From: Alligator mississippiensis
Taxonomy: Eukaryota > Chordata > Crocodylia > Alligatoridae
Direction: 5' to 3'
Assembly: GCF_030867095.1 (NCBI RefSeq)
Contig: NC_081832.1
Coordinates: 56,281,444 to 56,345,443 of the forward strand
Length of the DNA: 64,000 nt
The position numbers were made by a program, and so were the translations under genes. The first letter of the stretch is position 1, and every line of letters starts with the position of its first letter. The notes beneath the pieces are model-generated. The model had not been told where the DNA came from. It worked only from the letters and a program-made list of their open reading frames with translations, and did not search any database. Below, in pieces: positions 13,501 through 24,295 of this stretch.

Positions 13501-16500
13501 GCATGTTTTAAAATGCCTTTCTTGAATGCAGTGTAAATTTTAATGACATTAAAGGCTGGTGATCATTGACTGAAAGACCATAACCAAAAAGTTACAAAAC
13601 CAAAGCCAAGTTTAGTTGAAGAAGGGGTCTTGCAATATACCACATGTACCTGAGTTTGGTCTGGTCTTATCTTCATTACCAGTCTAGAAAAGGGAGCAAA
13701 CACCATCTTAATGAAATTCTGAGAGCACTCTGAATTGGGCAACGTTATGAATAAGATGGGTAAAAAAAAAAATGTTGAAATAAACATTCATTTAAATGAA
13801 ATAAGAAATAAAACTGTTTACATTGCTTAAAAAAATAAAGTTGAGAAACTGATGTTAAAACCTAATATAATATTTGAATAAATTATTAAAAAGGTGAGTA
13901 TGTGTACTACCCAAGTTTAAAAGAAAAATCAAGGCACTGAACTGGTAGAATAATTTGCTGACCTGCCAAAACATCTTCAGATAGTAATAGCTTCTTGTGG
14001 GTGGCAAAGCTATTTTCTTTATTCAGCTTTCCTCAAAAAGCAGGAAAGCTTATTTTCTTTTTACAAGCAAAAAACTGATTATAAGATCTACCAGTTCTAA
14101 AACATCAAGCAAGATGCTAAAAGGGGGAAAAAAAAAGTCAATTTTCCTCATTGCACATACCTCCTTTTTTAAACAGATTGGTTTAAATGCAACCATATGT
14201 TTATTAATGACTTTACCTAAAGTATATATTTAATTGAAAATATACAACAAATTAACTGACTTCAAGTTTCAATCCAAAAAGAACTTAAATATAAGAACTA
14301 GTAAAAAGTTTAAACCAAAAAACCCCAAAAACCACATACCATCATCCACCATTTTCTATAACTCAAAATAATGCATGTAAAAGTTAAGAATCAAATAACT
14401 GCATTAAGCTACTTAAATAACAAATCCAAATAGAGCATCAATTTCCTGACTAGCAAAACAAAATGCTACACTTAGTGTAAAAGGTATTTTCAGTACTTCT
14501 GTGTAGTTACCAGCTGGGCACCATCTTTCTTACTTGGGGAATGTTTAAAAAAAATGAACAACCCTGGTTAAAAAAAACTCTCTGTCAGTATAGAAGAGCA
14601 GCATGAGAAGTTAATATACTCATTCACAACATACTACATTCAATCTGCAGGGAAAAATGGAATGGTTCTGCGTGGGCAGAAAGATACATTAGACATTCTT
14701 AAATTTTCCTCAAACCTAGATTTTATGTTTCTGCAACTGTATTCCTCTTGTATGATCCTGGGCTATGATCCTGAGCTATGAATATAGCTATGAATTAGCT
14801 CATATGTAACATAATGAGAGAAAACACTTCTAAAATTATATTCTTACCTTCATTATTTTCTAGGACTGCCTTTTCTCCCTCTAATTTAGTTTTACCATAT
14901 AGATTCAGGGGATTTGGAGCATCATGCTCTTTATAAGGTGGATTTGTTCCATCAAACACGTAGTCTGTGCTAATATAGATCAGAAAGGCTCCAACTCCAA
15001 CTAGGATGGGAATGAGAGAAGAGAAGACAGAAAGAAATTAGTTCTACAGTTTCAGTTAATGGGTGAAAATTGCTACTCGTACTACCAATATTTCTCTGTA
15101 CTTTAAAATATTTAATACTGTATTATTTTGGGAAGTCAACCATAAATAGAAAGACACTTATGTTGATTCAAATTCCTCATTCGGTCCCTCATTTTATCAC
15201 TTCACTAATGTACGCACACAGTTTCTGGGCTGGATTGCAAGCAAGTAAAAGCAGAAATGGAGCTTGAACGTTAAGTGTTATTTAGACTTGTATCACTGTA
15301 TAAAATAACGCAGAATTCTGAGGGGAAAAAAAATGAATCCATATCAGTGTCTCTTTACCTGCTTCTTTCGCTAAGTTCCCTGCAGCAGACACATTGATCT
15401 GAGAAGCAGCATCTGGTTGACTTTCTACAACATCTGGCCTTCTCTCAGCAGCACAATGCACTATCACATGAGGCTGGAAATTAAAGACTCATTTTTAGTG
15501 AGGAACAGAACTGAAAAATGGCAATTGCCCTACCCACAAGAACAAGGTTCTTTATCTCAGAAAGGGTAAATTACATCTTCATTTGGTTATGACAGTGACC
15601 TATAACAACCAAAATATTTTATTAAGACATCTTGAAGAGCTTAGTTTCCAAAAACAGTGATAGAGAATTCAGTTGTTTCCAAATTTTGTAACAAGACCTT
15701 TTAATATTCCTTGATTCCCCCCCCCCCCCCCCCCCGTCATGACCACAAATAAAATTTGCTCACAGCAAGCTATTTTGTTCTTATCACAGCATTAAAAAGA
15801 TATAGAATATGGGATTCAACATCCTGTCATCTACACAAACAACAGCACGTTAAATAATATTCTTAAAAAGCTATTAATGCAAATCATTTGTGTATAACTT
15901 GTCTACTTTGCAGATCAAGCACGAAAGCTTTAAAATAATTTTCTACACTACGTCACTTATTCTAGTGTTAGCTTTAAAATATTTACCAGATTTACCTGAA
16001 TCCTAAACAACTTCTAACTGACCACAATATCTCTCCCCTTCCCCCCCGACAATAATTTGATTCTGTACTTGGACAAATTATAAAATTAGTTATAGGTTTC
16101 CATTTACAGAATCTAATTAGTGGAAGGTGTCATATTGAATGAAATAGTTTGAATGTTTGTAATAGTTGCCCATTAGCTAGTTTCAGGAAGAAGACAAGAT
16201 TTATCTTCTTATCTAGGCCATTGTTTTGGTCTACGTGCAAAAGGTCCTGACTTTGCTCAAAGTCTTAACTCTTGAATTTTATCTTTAGAGGCCTTTAACA
16301 AAGAGAACCTAAAAACGACCCTTAAGCTAATATCCCAAATTCCGAGAGATCAAACCCTAGGGCCTTTTGACAAGATTGGGGGGAAAAAAATAAATAAATA
16401 AATAAATAATCAATTCAGCAATATGGAAATCCCCCAAAGTAATTAGAATGGTCAAGAAAGAAACTGATTACCAAGCAAAAGAATCTGTTGAGTAAGATCC

Positions 16501-19500
16501 AAGTCCAAATTTGGGAGTAGTGACAGGTTTGGGTAGGAGGGGCCCAGGACGGCAACTCACTCAATAAAAACTGTAACCTACTGTCCCAATTTGGAGGTAA
16601 ACTCACTTGCAGAAAAACGAAGGAAGAATCGCAAGTGTAGGCCGGATCAGACTGATCACCCGAACCACCCTCCCTGTGAACACGGATCTCTTAGTTCACA
16701 CTGAAGCTGCAGAGCGCCCGAAAAGGACTGAAGGAAGGGGACTTAGTCCTATCACTGCTGAGGCCAGCCCATTGAATCGTATTGCTGAGGCGAGCCCATT
16801 GAACCATACTACTGAGGCCAACCCATTAAATTGTACTACTGAGGAATGAAACCATATTTAGGTGTTTGGCTTCTCGGAATTCTAGGATTGTAAGTATATT
16901 ATAAAAAATAATAGTATTGATTCAAATTTAACTTTTAGTTGTAACTGTAGTTGTTTTTGTAATACTAATTCTTATAGCATTGTTTGGGAAGGAAGTGCAT
17001 TCAGAGCATTGTTTCTGATATATATAATTATTGTGTTCTTAATGTTTGTGGTATTTCTTAAAGCTAAGCAGTGTTATATGCGTAGCAAAGAATTTTAAAA
17101 TAAAAATTGTGTTGTATGAATTAAGAGTACAATCATTGTGAAATCGTGCAATCAACTAACTACTCCCCCAGCCAGTGCATCAAAACGAATCAGTAAATTG
17201 TGTGGGATCTTCTCTATTCCATAACCCGCTAGAGACAGAAGGTTGTCTTAAAATTTGTCCCTCCGACTGCTGTGGCAGAGAAAGCAGTGGCAGTAGGTGA
17301 GGGGTCCTAAGATTAAAGCCAAAGCTAAGCCACCACCTGCCCTGGGCTGATGCTCAAATCCAGGGGAAGCCTGCCTCCTCCTCCTCCCCCACCCAGTCCC
17401 CTCTCCACATATTGGGAAGGGGAGGGAGGGGGGGGAACAACCCTAGTCTTAGACTTGAGTAAGTACAGTATTCTTTGGAGGCTAGGTTGAGAAACACTTT
17501 GTCTTGAAACAACAATATTTCTACAGTGAAAGAAATAAGGATTATATACAGTAAATTTTTTGACAGACAGTTATTCTTGTTATTCTATTATTGGTTATTC
17601 AGTTATTCTGATGCAAGCTATCCCCTCCTGTTTGCTGTGTATGAGGCTGCCAGGAAACATCACGCAAAGGACTTGGAACAAGGTGCCATCAGTATACCGA
17701 CACCTGACTCGCACCCTACAGTCTCAGTTCCTCTCCAGTACCTGGTGGCAGTTGAGGACTAGATACAAGTGAACCAATTGAAGCTGAATCCAGACAACTT
17801 CTGTGGTTATGATGGTGAGCAGACTACTTGCCTAGGGTGGGCTTTGGGACACTTATTGATGACATTCACTCTCTTCTCACTCTGGTTTGCAGCCTTAGGC
17901 CGATACTGGATCCTCTGTAGGATTTGGACCTTCAGGTGGTTCTGGCAGCATCTAGGAGTGCCTTTTACCAATTCCACCTGGTGATAAGACTGTGAACCTC
18001 TTTCAGACTCAGATCTGGCCAGCATCCTCCATGCTTTTGTAAAGTCAAGGCCAGACTATTTGCAAAGTACTCTACATAGGGCTGCCCTCAAATGATTGCC
18101 TGAAAACTGCAACTGGTGCAGAATGCGACAGGGTGAGGGTGGGTCACCAGCACATTAACTCATGTTCCAGTCTCTACTGACTCCTAGTACCTTTACATGA
18201 ACAATTCAGAAGTACCAGTTTTGATGTACAAGGCCCTAAATAGTCTGGGTCCTACGTACCTAAGGGACTACCTACTTCCTTATGCCCCACTGCAATCCCA
18301 AAGATCAGCAGGGAACAACTGGCTATTGGTACCACTAGTGTGCCATGCTCATTATCTCCATGTGTATTAACTTGTTATCCATTTTCCTTATAAACTTATA
18401 TATTAGAAAAAACCTGCTGTTAACTACTGTATGCTATAGCTATTATGAGAACATACACATATGCATACAAAGAGTACCCTACCAGTTGAAGCAGAGAAGA
18501 AACTACACTATCTTCCAAAGCTCTGTCAGAGAATGGCTTTGTGCATCATGGAAGCCAAACAACACATACAAAAGCAACCAGAAAGCTAATTTCATTGCTA
18601 AAGGATACATATGGTGACACAGCACTACATCTACTGCTTCTTCTGGGACGCGCACTCACCTGAAAATCCTGGATGATGACATGAACTGCATCAGAGTCCA
18701 GAAGATTAACCTGTTCAAACTTGGGCCGAGCTCTTCTGTATCCACAACCAACCGCATGCCAGCTGTTTTCATTAAACTCTTTATACACAGCTCTGCCGAG
18801 AAGTCCAGTAGCACCCGTAATCAGAACACGCCTATTGGGAATGTCAACATCCTCCTAGGGAAATAAAGAATGGACATTTACTTTTGCCTCTTTCTATCCA
18901 TCTTTTAAAAAAGAAATATTTGCACGTAATCACAATCAGTACTACTATATTAATCTTTACAAACATCTATGCTATCTATCCTGGTTGTTTTCAAAAGTTT
19001 ATGTATCAAGTGACAGATAAAGATCTGCAAACTTTGGCAACATGGACATTTTAAAAATATTCGGAACTAAAATGCTGTTCCATATACAGTAAAAGTTCCA
19101 TTAACTGGCACCTTACAAGCCGGCATGCTCTATTAACTGGCATGCCAGCTTGTAAGGTGAAGTGAAACCCAAAGTGCCCACTGCAGTACTTCCGGTTTCT
19201 CTGAGCCCCTGGCCCGGGGGCATAACAGGGTGCATGGGGCCCGCCTCCCCGTCCCGTGGGGCCTACAGGAGGGGCAGCGACACCTGTTCAGGACACTCAA
19301 TTAACCGACATATTTTGTTATCCGGCATCCCCCATTCCCTGGGGATGCCAGATAAGAGCTTTTATGTATCATCATTCAAGGATCTGAAATACCAAACTCA
19401 AACAGGAAACTTGCATAAGTTTCCAGAAGTGAGTAGAAAGTAACAGAAATGAAACACTATGGATGGAGATTCATAAACAAATCAGAATTAGTAGCTCCAA

Positions 19501-22500
19501 CTGTTCAACAGGTATGGATGAGTGAGGGATCCTTTTGAAGATGCAGCCCTTGGTGTTCTATTGAAGTAACTGTGAACTAAAATACTGTCTACATTTCAAA
19601 GTTCTACAAGCAGAGCTATATTGGGTAGAAGTGTGAAAAAACCACACCTTGCACCTAACTCAAGTGTGCTGGCAAAACGCTGAGCTCTTCCATTTGACCT
19701 TTCTGCTCAAAGTTTTTTCTCTAACTTTGGTGACAGAAAGACTCCTGTCACCTCAGCTGCATCAATACCCAGCCTCTGCTGTGGTAGATGTAACGGCAGC
19801 AACTACATGGTATAGATTAAGGCTTAGGGCCAAATCCTAAAATGAGCTCATCGGCTGCCTCAGAATCCATAAAGGCTTCCAGTGACTATGAAGGGACTCT
19901 GCATGGTTCTTGTACTTAAGAGGTTATTGTTTTAAACAAGTATCTGCCCAACTTTACAAGTTGCAAAATGCACTAGAAAAAAAAAGAATAGTTATTCAAC
20001 CTAGTCAACCATATAAGACTCTAGTTGCCTACATGGAATGCTACATCTCAGTTTGGGCACAACTTACTTCAGTGCTTGAGAAGATTATCTACAGACAAGT
20101 TTACGTAAAATTATGTACGATTAACGACATAGAAACTATTCTCTCATGTCAAGCACTAAGGTTACAGAACCCAAGATTAAAATTGTAGCCTCAGTTTTCT
20201 GTTTCCAACCTGAACACCAAACAGGACTGAGGTCCAATGGAAGGAGTGGTGTGAAGAGACTCCATTGTGAGATATACACAAAAGTGGGCAGAATTTGGGT
20301 TGCACAAAACATTGTAACTCTGGAATTTCCTACTGTTAGAATACAGAACTTTACAACCCAAGAAATGTCCTTTAAAGTATTTGGATAGACAACTTCTGAG
20401 GATCTATTATTTTTTAAGGAAAAATGATGAAAAAGAAAATTGATAGGCAACCCTAATAACTTCTTTCAAGCATCACCATCAGCATTAAATGAATCCTAAA
20501 CTCTGCTACCACTAACTACTATATCTGATGGCAGCAAGATCTAAACATCTTGAAAGAAATGGGCAGCAGAGCGTGGGAAGCAGACATCTAAGCAGCAGCC
20601 TATCAATCGGTCTCCTCCACTGCCAACCCAGAGACATATGAGGCTCTTGCTCTATGTTCTCCTGTTTCAAGAATGGGTTAAATTCTTGGTTGTTAGGGAT
20701 GAAGCCCAGTCTGGGTTCCTCATAATAGAGCTGTTCCATACTATTAGTCCTATTTTGGCATCATTCTGTTCCACTTGGCCTCAGATATCGAGGTCACTTA
20801 CTATGCATCAAGATGCCAATTTTTTGGTGAAGAACTGAAGTGAATAAATAGCAATTTTTACCAGGCTCGCTCTCAGAAGTTCCAATCAGAGTTTCATACG
20901 GCTAAGTAGAGGCATTTCTGTACCCAGAAGGGGATTCTCCGTCAAATACCAGATGCCTGCTACAATAAACTAAGTTGAGTGCTTTTCAAAAAGTTCACAA
21001 GAAACTTAGGTGATAGGCAACCTCCTAAATAATACGATTTGCAACTAGTCCAATTATAGTTTGGTATGCTCAAATTCAGTGAGACAACTGGATGATGTTC
21101 AAAGAAGCACTCTGGATTTACAAATCAAATACTGAATTTCAATTTCAATTTGACTTGGAAATTGAAAACACATTACCATAAAAATAAGGTGAAACCTCAA
21201 CAAAACTAAAATTTAACAGAAAGAGCAATTTATTGTCTCTTGGTCTTTCTGACACAAATGACTAAGCAACTTTGTAACTAGGAAGGGCAGTAGGCATTTC
21301 CTATTGATTCAAAACAAAAATCACAGTAAAGTTAAAAAAAAAAAAAAGCTAATAATGGCCTCTCCCACAATAACGGTTACTTTACTTTTCTACATACATA
21401 GAATGCCAACCAGATGCAATGTCTGCTTTTTAAAACTGTTGGAGCTGCTGCTATACATGGCTTTGTGCCTATCAGCAGCAGCATAACTACTTTCTAGAGC
21501 ATTCTCTAGAGTAACAACAGAATTAATACAACTCATCAATTTTTCCATTTCTTTAGAAACTGACTACAGCTGCTATGTTTATGGCGTGGTCTCAGCAAAT
21601 GTTGCGTGTTCCACTTCCCTTGTTCTTCAAGGAACAAATCCTACTTGGCCATGCATTTTTCTAGCTTTGGGGGCATTCACAGATCTGTCATTCTGAAGTC
21701 TTACAGGAAGGGAGTTTTTCTCTGTATGATGCAACATAAGACAGCATGCACATATTCTAAAGCTTACATGCTGCGACACCCGAAGACCCAAGTTGGTATG
21801 AAAATCAGCTTCACTACTGCCAGGAACTCTAGATGTGCTTCACAATTCAGAAGTCAGTCAGTTGCATTTGAACACATGAACCTGAAGTTATTAAGAAGTT
21901 CCATTGCCAACTAATTTAAAAAAAATACAAATTGCTCAGGCTGTCAGATGAAGATAGGATTCATTCTGCCAGAAGTTCAATGCTCACTAAGGATAAAAGA
22001 AAAAAAAAAAAAAAAAAGAAGATGTTTAGAAGCCCAAACTTTAAAAAAAAAAAAAAACCCACCAAAAAAACTCCTTTAAATCAGAGGCTTCTCTTTGATT
22101 AGAAGAGTGAACAAATAAGGATACTAAAAACCCTGAGAAACAAAATGAGACATAACACTACTTTCTTTAGATATCACTTGAATGCAAAATAAGTAGAATC
22201 ATGTTTTTTCAAAGATGAGACATAGCACATTTCAAGGTTAAAACTAAAACAGAAATGTTTACCTAGATTCAATCCAACTATCTAGACCAAATAAGAACAA
22301 AGAATTTGACAGCATGAACCAAGCTGAAATCAGATGAACGTTAGAACCCTATAAAGTTTCGATATTAATCTGACTTGGCACTGATAACATACAGCAATTA
22401 GATGTGCATTTACCATATAGCATGATGGGAAAAGGCTGGTGCTACATTGTACTTTGATGTCTCAGAACAAGGAAGTCATTTAAGATTATTGATACAAAGT

Positions 22501-23622
22501 GTTATTCAGCTCTTAGACTCAAAGACAGCAAGTTACCAGAAATTCAGAGATGAATTTAGAGAAGAACCAATCATGAGAAGGCTGTCAGACATGAATCCTG
22601 GTGAAAGACGGAACAAATAATAGGAAGTTTAGGTTGGATATTAGGATGAACTCTCTCACTAGGAGGGTAGTAAAACACTGGAACAGATTACCCAGAGAGG
22701 TGGTGACATCTGTCTTCGGAGGTTTTCAAAACTCAGCTAGACAAAGCTTTGGCTGGGATGATCTAGTGATGATCCTGCTTTGAGCAGGAGGTTGAACTAC
22801 GTGACCTCCGTCCCTTCCACCCCTACTTTTCTATGATTCTATGAATGTGTCTAAACACAAACTGAAGGGAGTTTTGACCACATTTATTTAGAAAGATCCA
22901 AGAACATATCTATCAGCATGCCAGTACTATGCAGAATTTAAAGACAGGTCCCCCTGTAACGGATAATGCAAGCCCTGCAGCAAAACTAACACAAACCAAA
23001 TCAGTTTATGCTGAATCAACAAGAAAAAAACACCCACATCTTCAGTATAAGACAGTCACACAGGCCTAGGTGGACTTTTAAAGCTGGGAAGAGGCCTGCA
23101 TGGAGAGCACTGTAGTTTGCAAAGCCTTGAAACTGGAGAAGATAAGCACACAGCGAGGTCCAAAATACTCAGTGGAGTCAGACCCAAGGAAGAGATCTCG
23201 CCAGGGCCGCTACCCAGCAGGGCCGGGTGGAGGAGGAGCAAAACTGCTCAGCTGCTCCTCACCCTCGGGGGAGCGAGCACGAGTCAGACAACCCCGGTGC
23301 GCTCGGCGAAGCGCCCGCGGCCCGACACGGCCGCAGACACGAGCGGAGCCGCCAGACGTCAAGTGTCCGCGCAGCTGAGAAGGAACAAGAGCCGCGACAC
23401 GGGGGTGAAGCCAGGCTCCAGCCAGGGCCCTGCCCCCCACACCCTGGGGGGGGGGGTGCTCTCGGTCCCCGGGCGCTGCCCAGCGCCGGCTCCGGCCCAG
23501 GGGCCCGCGGGGAAACTTCCCCGCAGACTAAGCAGTCCCCGCCCCGCCGCGCCGCGCACCTCCACCAGCTCGCAGCGCCCCGGCACAAAGCGGATCTTCA
23601 GCTCCTTCTCCCGGCCAACCAT
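7412..23622 (-). CDS. MAT2B: MAT2B: methionine adenosyltransferase 2 regulatory subunit beta (isoform V1, seven exons)
   Basis: Regulatory subunit of the MAT2A S-adenosylmethionine synthetase. It is an extended short-chain dehydrogenase-type Rossmann protein that binds NADP and inserts its C-terminus into the catalytic dimer. Coding exons on the minus strand are 23560-23622, 18660-18854, 15359-15473, 14848-15000, 11701-11894, 9988-10101 and 7412-7582. All have AG/GT borders, all join in phase, and they total 334 codons plus TAG. Visible features are MVGREKEL at the start, the nucleotide motif TGATGLLG at 34-41, Y159-G-K-T-K163 at the family's Tyr/Lys positions, and the tail RWRQTVFH at 327-334. 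The length equals the human V1 protein as I remember it. The start is the only ATG in exon 1 that gives the conserved N-terminus. Expression is probably driven by the CpG promoter just upstream; a second first exon lies at 30765-30803. Confidence 0.98.
7751..7858. mobile_element. Small palindromic MITE
   Basis: Almost the whole segment is an inverted repeat. AGATTGGGTGCTT near the left edge pairs with AAGCACCCAATCT near the right, and GGCACTTTTAT pairs with ATAAAAGTGCC further in, around a short loop. Crocodilian genomes are known to carry abundant MITE-like palindromes (Chompy family); whether this is one was not verified. Confidence 0.65.
8239..8895. mobile_element. hAT-type non-autonomous element, 657 bp
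   Basis: The termini resemble CAGGGGTGTCAAA: CTAAGGTGTCAAAGA on the left and TTTTACACTCCTA on the right. The flanking 8-mers tattaaat (8231-8238) and cactaaat (8896-8903) differ at two positions, as expected for a hAT target duplication. The interior is rich in TGCACTGCATGTG-type motifs and has a G12 run at 8416-8427. No transposase is seen. A relative with a GTTTGACACCCCTA end lies at 45735-45998. Confidence 0.75.
9988..10101 (-). CDS. MAT2B: MAT2B coding exon 6
   Basis: Thirty-eight codons (241-278), from [20 protein letters not shown] to NLPSSHLRP. Borders are cctag|GAT and CCA|gtaagt, phase 0 at both ends. Confidence 0.97.
10102..11700 (-). other. MAT2B intron 5
   Basis: Mostly unique-looking sequence. 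No exon, RNA gene or clear transposon was recognised. Confidence 0.7.
11701..11894 (-). CDS. MAT2B: MAT2B coding exon 5
   Basis: Completes codon 176 and encodes the block from [20 protein letters not shown] through the conserved [16 protein letters not shown] to AEKRML. Borders are ctttag|GT and CTG|gtgaga. It enters in phase 1 and leaves in phase 0. Confidence 0.97.
11895..14847 (-). other. MAT2B intron 4
   Basis: AT-rich, with a (TAAA)n microsatellite at 13237-13259 and A-rich runs. No exon, RNA gene or datable transposon was recognised. Confidence 0.7.
13237..13259. repeat. (AATA)n microsatellite
   Basis: About five and a half uninterrupted four-base units. Confidence 0.95.
14848..15000 (-). 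CDS. MAT2B: MAT2B coding exon 4
   Basis: Encodes roughly residues 125-176, including the strand [18 protein letters not shown] and the Y159-GKT-K163 motif in [11 protein letters not shown]. Borders are cctag|TT and GAA G|gtaag. Phases match exons 3 and 5. Confidence 0.97.
15001..15358 (-). other. MAT2B intron 3
   Basis: Short intron of 358 bases. Nothing beyond splice signals was seen. Confidence 0.85.
15359..15473 (-). CDS. MAT2B: MAT2B coding exon 3
   Basis: Encodes [20 protein letters not shown] and continues to GNLAKEA (residues 87-124) plus one base. Borders are ttccag|CCT and GCA G|gtaaag. Confidence 0.97.
16388..16409. repeat. (TAAA)n microsatellite
   Basis: About five tandem four-base units after an A run. 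Confidence 0.95.
16757..16845. repeat. 27-bp minisatellite, just over three copies
   Basis: Three full units begin at 16757, 16784 and 16811, with a partial fourth at 16838. Each reads close to GCTGAGGCCAGCCCATTGAA followed by seven more variable bases. Because 27 is divisible by three, the frame stays open across the units, but it is intronic and there is no sign it is coding. Confidence 0.85.
17770..18320 (+). mobile_element. Decayed LINE fragment, L2/CR1-clade reverse-transcriptase C-terminal region (tentative)
   Basis: Conceptual translation gives scattered pieces that resemble the C-terminal part of L2/CR1-type polymerases: an [10 protein letters not shown]-like stretch near 18030 and, around 18230-18290, the order [18 protein letters not shown]. 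Frames are heavily broken. Assignment is by resemblance only; it could be a related reptile LINE or a SINE derived from one. Confidence 0.4.
18660..18854 (-). CDS. MAT2B: MAT2B coding exon 2 (shared by V1 and V2)
   Basis: Sixty-five codons (22-86), starting [20 protein letters not shown], with the Rossmann glycine motif, then [20 protein letters not shown] to IIQDFQ. Borders are ccctag|GAG and CAG|gtgagt. It enters in phase 0, so both first exons can join it. Confidence 0.97.
19087..19366. mobile_element. Tigger/pogo-like non-autonomous element with TA target site
   Basis: The left end is CAGTAAAAGTTCCATTAACT and the right end, read on the minus strand, is CATAAAAGCTCTTATCTGG; both are flanked by TA. 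The ATTAACTGGCA/TTATCTGGCA style is typical of Tigger-type MITEs. Inside, CACCTTACAAGCCGGCATGC pairs with GCATGCCAGCTTGTAAGGTG as a hairpin between about 19110 and 19160. Confidence 0.7.
22585..22848 (+). mobile_element. CR1 LINE 3' end
   Basis: Carries the CR1 3' signature: GGATATTAGGATGAACTCTC, the GGTGGTGACATCTG region, and the terminal TTCTATGATTCTATGA motif at the right edge. It is 5'-truncated, as most CR1 copies are. Confidence 0.9.
23560..23622 (-). CDS. MAT2B: MAT2B coding exon 1 (V1)
   Basis: Twenty-one codons, [20 protein letters not shown] plus E, then donor GAG|gtgcgc. The N-terminus matches the known V1 isoform in all but a few positions. The upstream in-frame stretch has no ATG, so this start is well defined. 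Confidence 0.96.
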
Positions 23623-23702
23623 CCCCGCCGGCCTCGACCCGCTCCGCCGCTTCCCTCGGGCCGCGGCCGAGCGCTTCCGATCGCCCCTCAGCGCGGCTGC
23701 TG

Positions 23703-23707
23703 ATTGG
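23703..23707 (-). promoter_or_regulatory. CCAAT box 1 (probable NF-Y site)
   Basis: CCAAT on the minus strand in the context GCAGCCAATCAG, 81 bases upstream of the ATG. Confidence 0.65.
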
Positions 23708-23766
23708 CTGCGCCGCCGCCAGACGCTGAGCGGACGTGCGGCCCCGCAGTTTCCTTCCGCCACCTC

Positions 23767-23771
23767 ATTGG
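23767..23771 (-). promoter_or_regulatory. CCAAT box 2 (probable NF-Y site)
   Basis: CCAAT on the minus strand in the context GGGAGCCAATGAGG, 64 bases upstream of box 1. Confidence 0.65.
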
Positions 23772-23883
23772 CTCCCGCCCCGCTGGCGCAAGTGCATGCG
23801 CATAACTCCTTGCTCCGCTCGACTTAAAAACATCGCCACGCGCTGGGTGATGCAGCGGCTTAAAAGGGCAGCGGCGGCTTCTG

Positions 23884-23888
23884 ATTGG
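23884..23888 (-). promoter_or_regulatory. CCAAT box 3 (probable NF-Y site)
   Basis: CCAAT on the minus strand in the context CTGGCCAATCAG, 117 bases upstream of box 2. Confidence 0.6.
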
Positions 23889-24025
23889 CCAGCTCCGATG
23901 AGCCGATCTGTCTCCGCCCACCGCTTCCCCCTGAGGCGTCGTTGGCTGGTGCTAGCTCGGGTCGGGGATGGGCGGGGCAGAGCCAGCTCCTCCCCATCGC
24001 GAGTCTCGGCCCCGCCCCTGCGAGA

Positions 24026-24033
24026 TCACGTGA
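24026..24033. promoter_or_regulatory. TCACGTGA E-box palindrome
   Basis: A perfect TCACGTGA within GATCACGTGACC, embedded in the CpG island about 400 bases upstream of the V1 start. This is the preferred core of USF and MiT/TFE bHLH-zip factors. Function is inferred from motif and position only. Confidence 0.5.
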
Positions 24034-24130
24034 CCCCGCCCCGCCTCCCTCAGCTCCGCCCCTGGCCCGGGCGGTGACACCAGCCTGCGGGTAGAGCCGC
24101 GCCCTCCGCCCCCGATCCAAATGTTGGCCC

Positions 24131-24253
24131 CCGGGGGAGTTGCTGCCTGAGCCTCCCTGCACCTTGCCCAGGTGTGTCCTGGTGGGGCTGGGCAAGGTGG
24201 CACAAGGCCCGTTCCCCATGAGAGTGGTTCCAGACCTCCCCTCCTCCCCCCTT

Positions 24254-24295
<42 letters not shown>

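Larger units (their letters stand above)
15474..18659 (-). other. MAT2B intron 2
   Basis: Holds a C19 run at 15717-15735, a (TAAA)n stretch at 16388-16409, a 27-bp minisatellite at 16757-16845 and a decayed LINE fragment around 17770-18320. No further exon is seen. Confidence 0.75.
18855..23559 (-). other. MAT2B intron 1 (V1)
   Basis: Contains a Tigger-like MITE (19087-19366) and a CR1 3' end (about 22585-22848), plus A-rich runs around 22000-22060. No other exon is recognised. In V2 transcripts the intron would extend to 30764. Confidence 0.8.
23165..24130 (-). promoter_or_regulatory. MAT2B: CpG-island promoter of MAT2B V1
   Basis: A GC-rich, CpG-dense block covers the V1 first exon and about 500 bases upstream, in sharp contrast to the AT-rich introns. 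It holds three CCAAT boxes on the minus strand, several CCGCCC/GGGCGG boxes (near 23776, 24011, 24036 and 24056) and a TCACGTGA palindrome. There is no clear TATA box at a usable distance. This fits a housekeeping promoter. The block extends well past the start on the plus-strand side, so divergent transcription is possible, but no gene is seen there. Confidence 0.85.

Noticed and set aside
17526-17762. A 78-codon open frame on the plus strand in MAT2B intron 2
   Set aside because: No recognisable domain, and it adjoins decayed LINE sequence; most likely transposon debris or chance.
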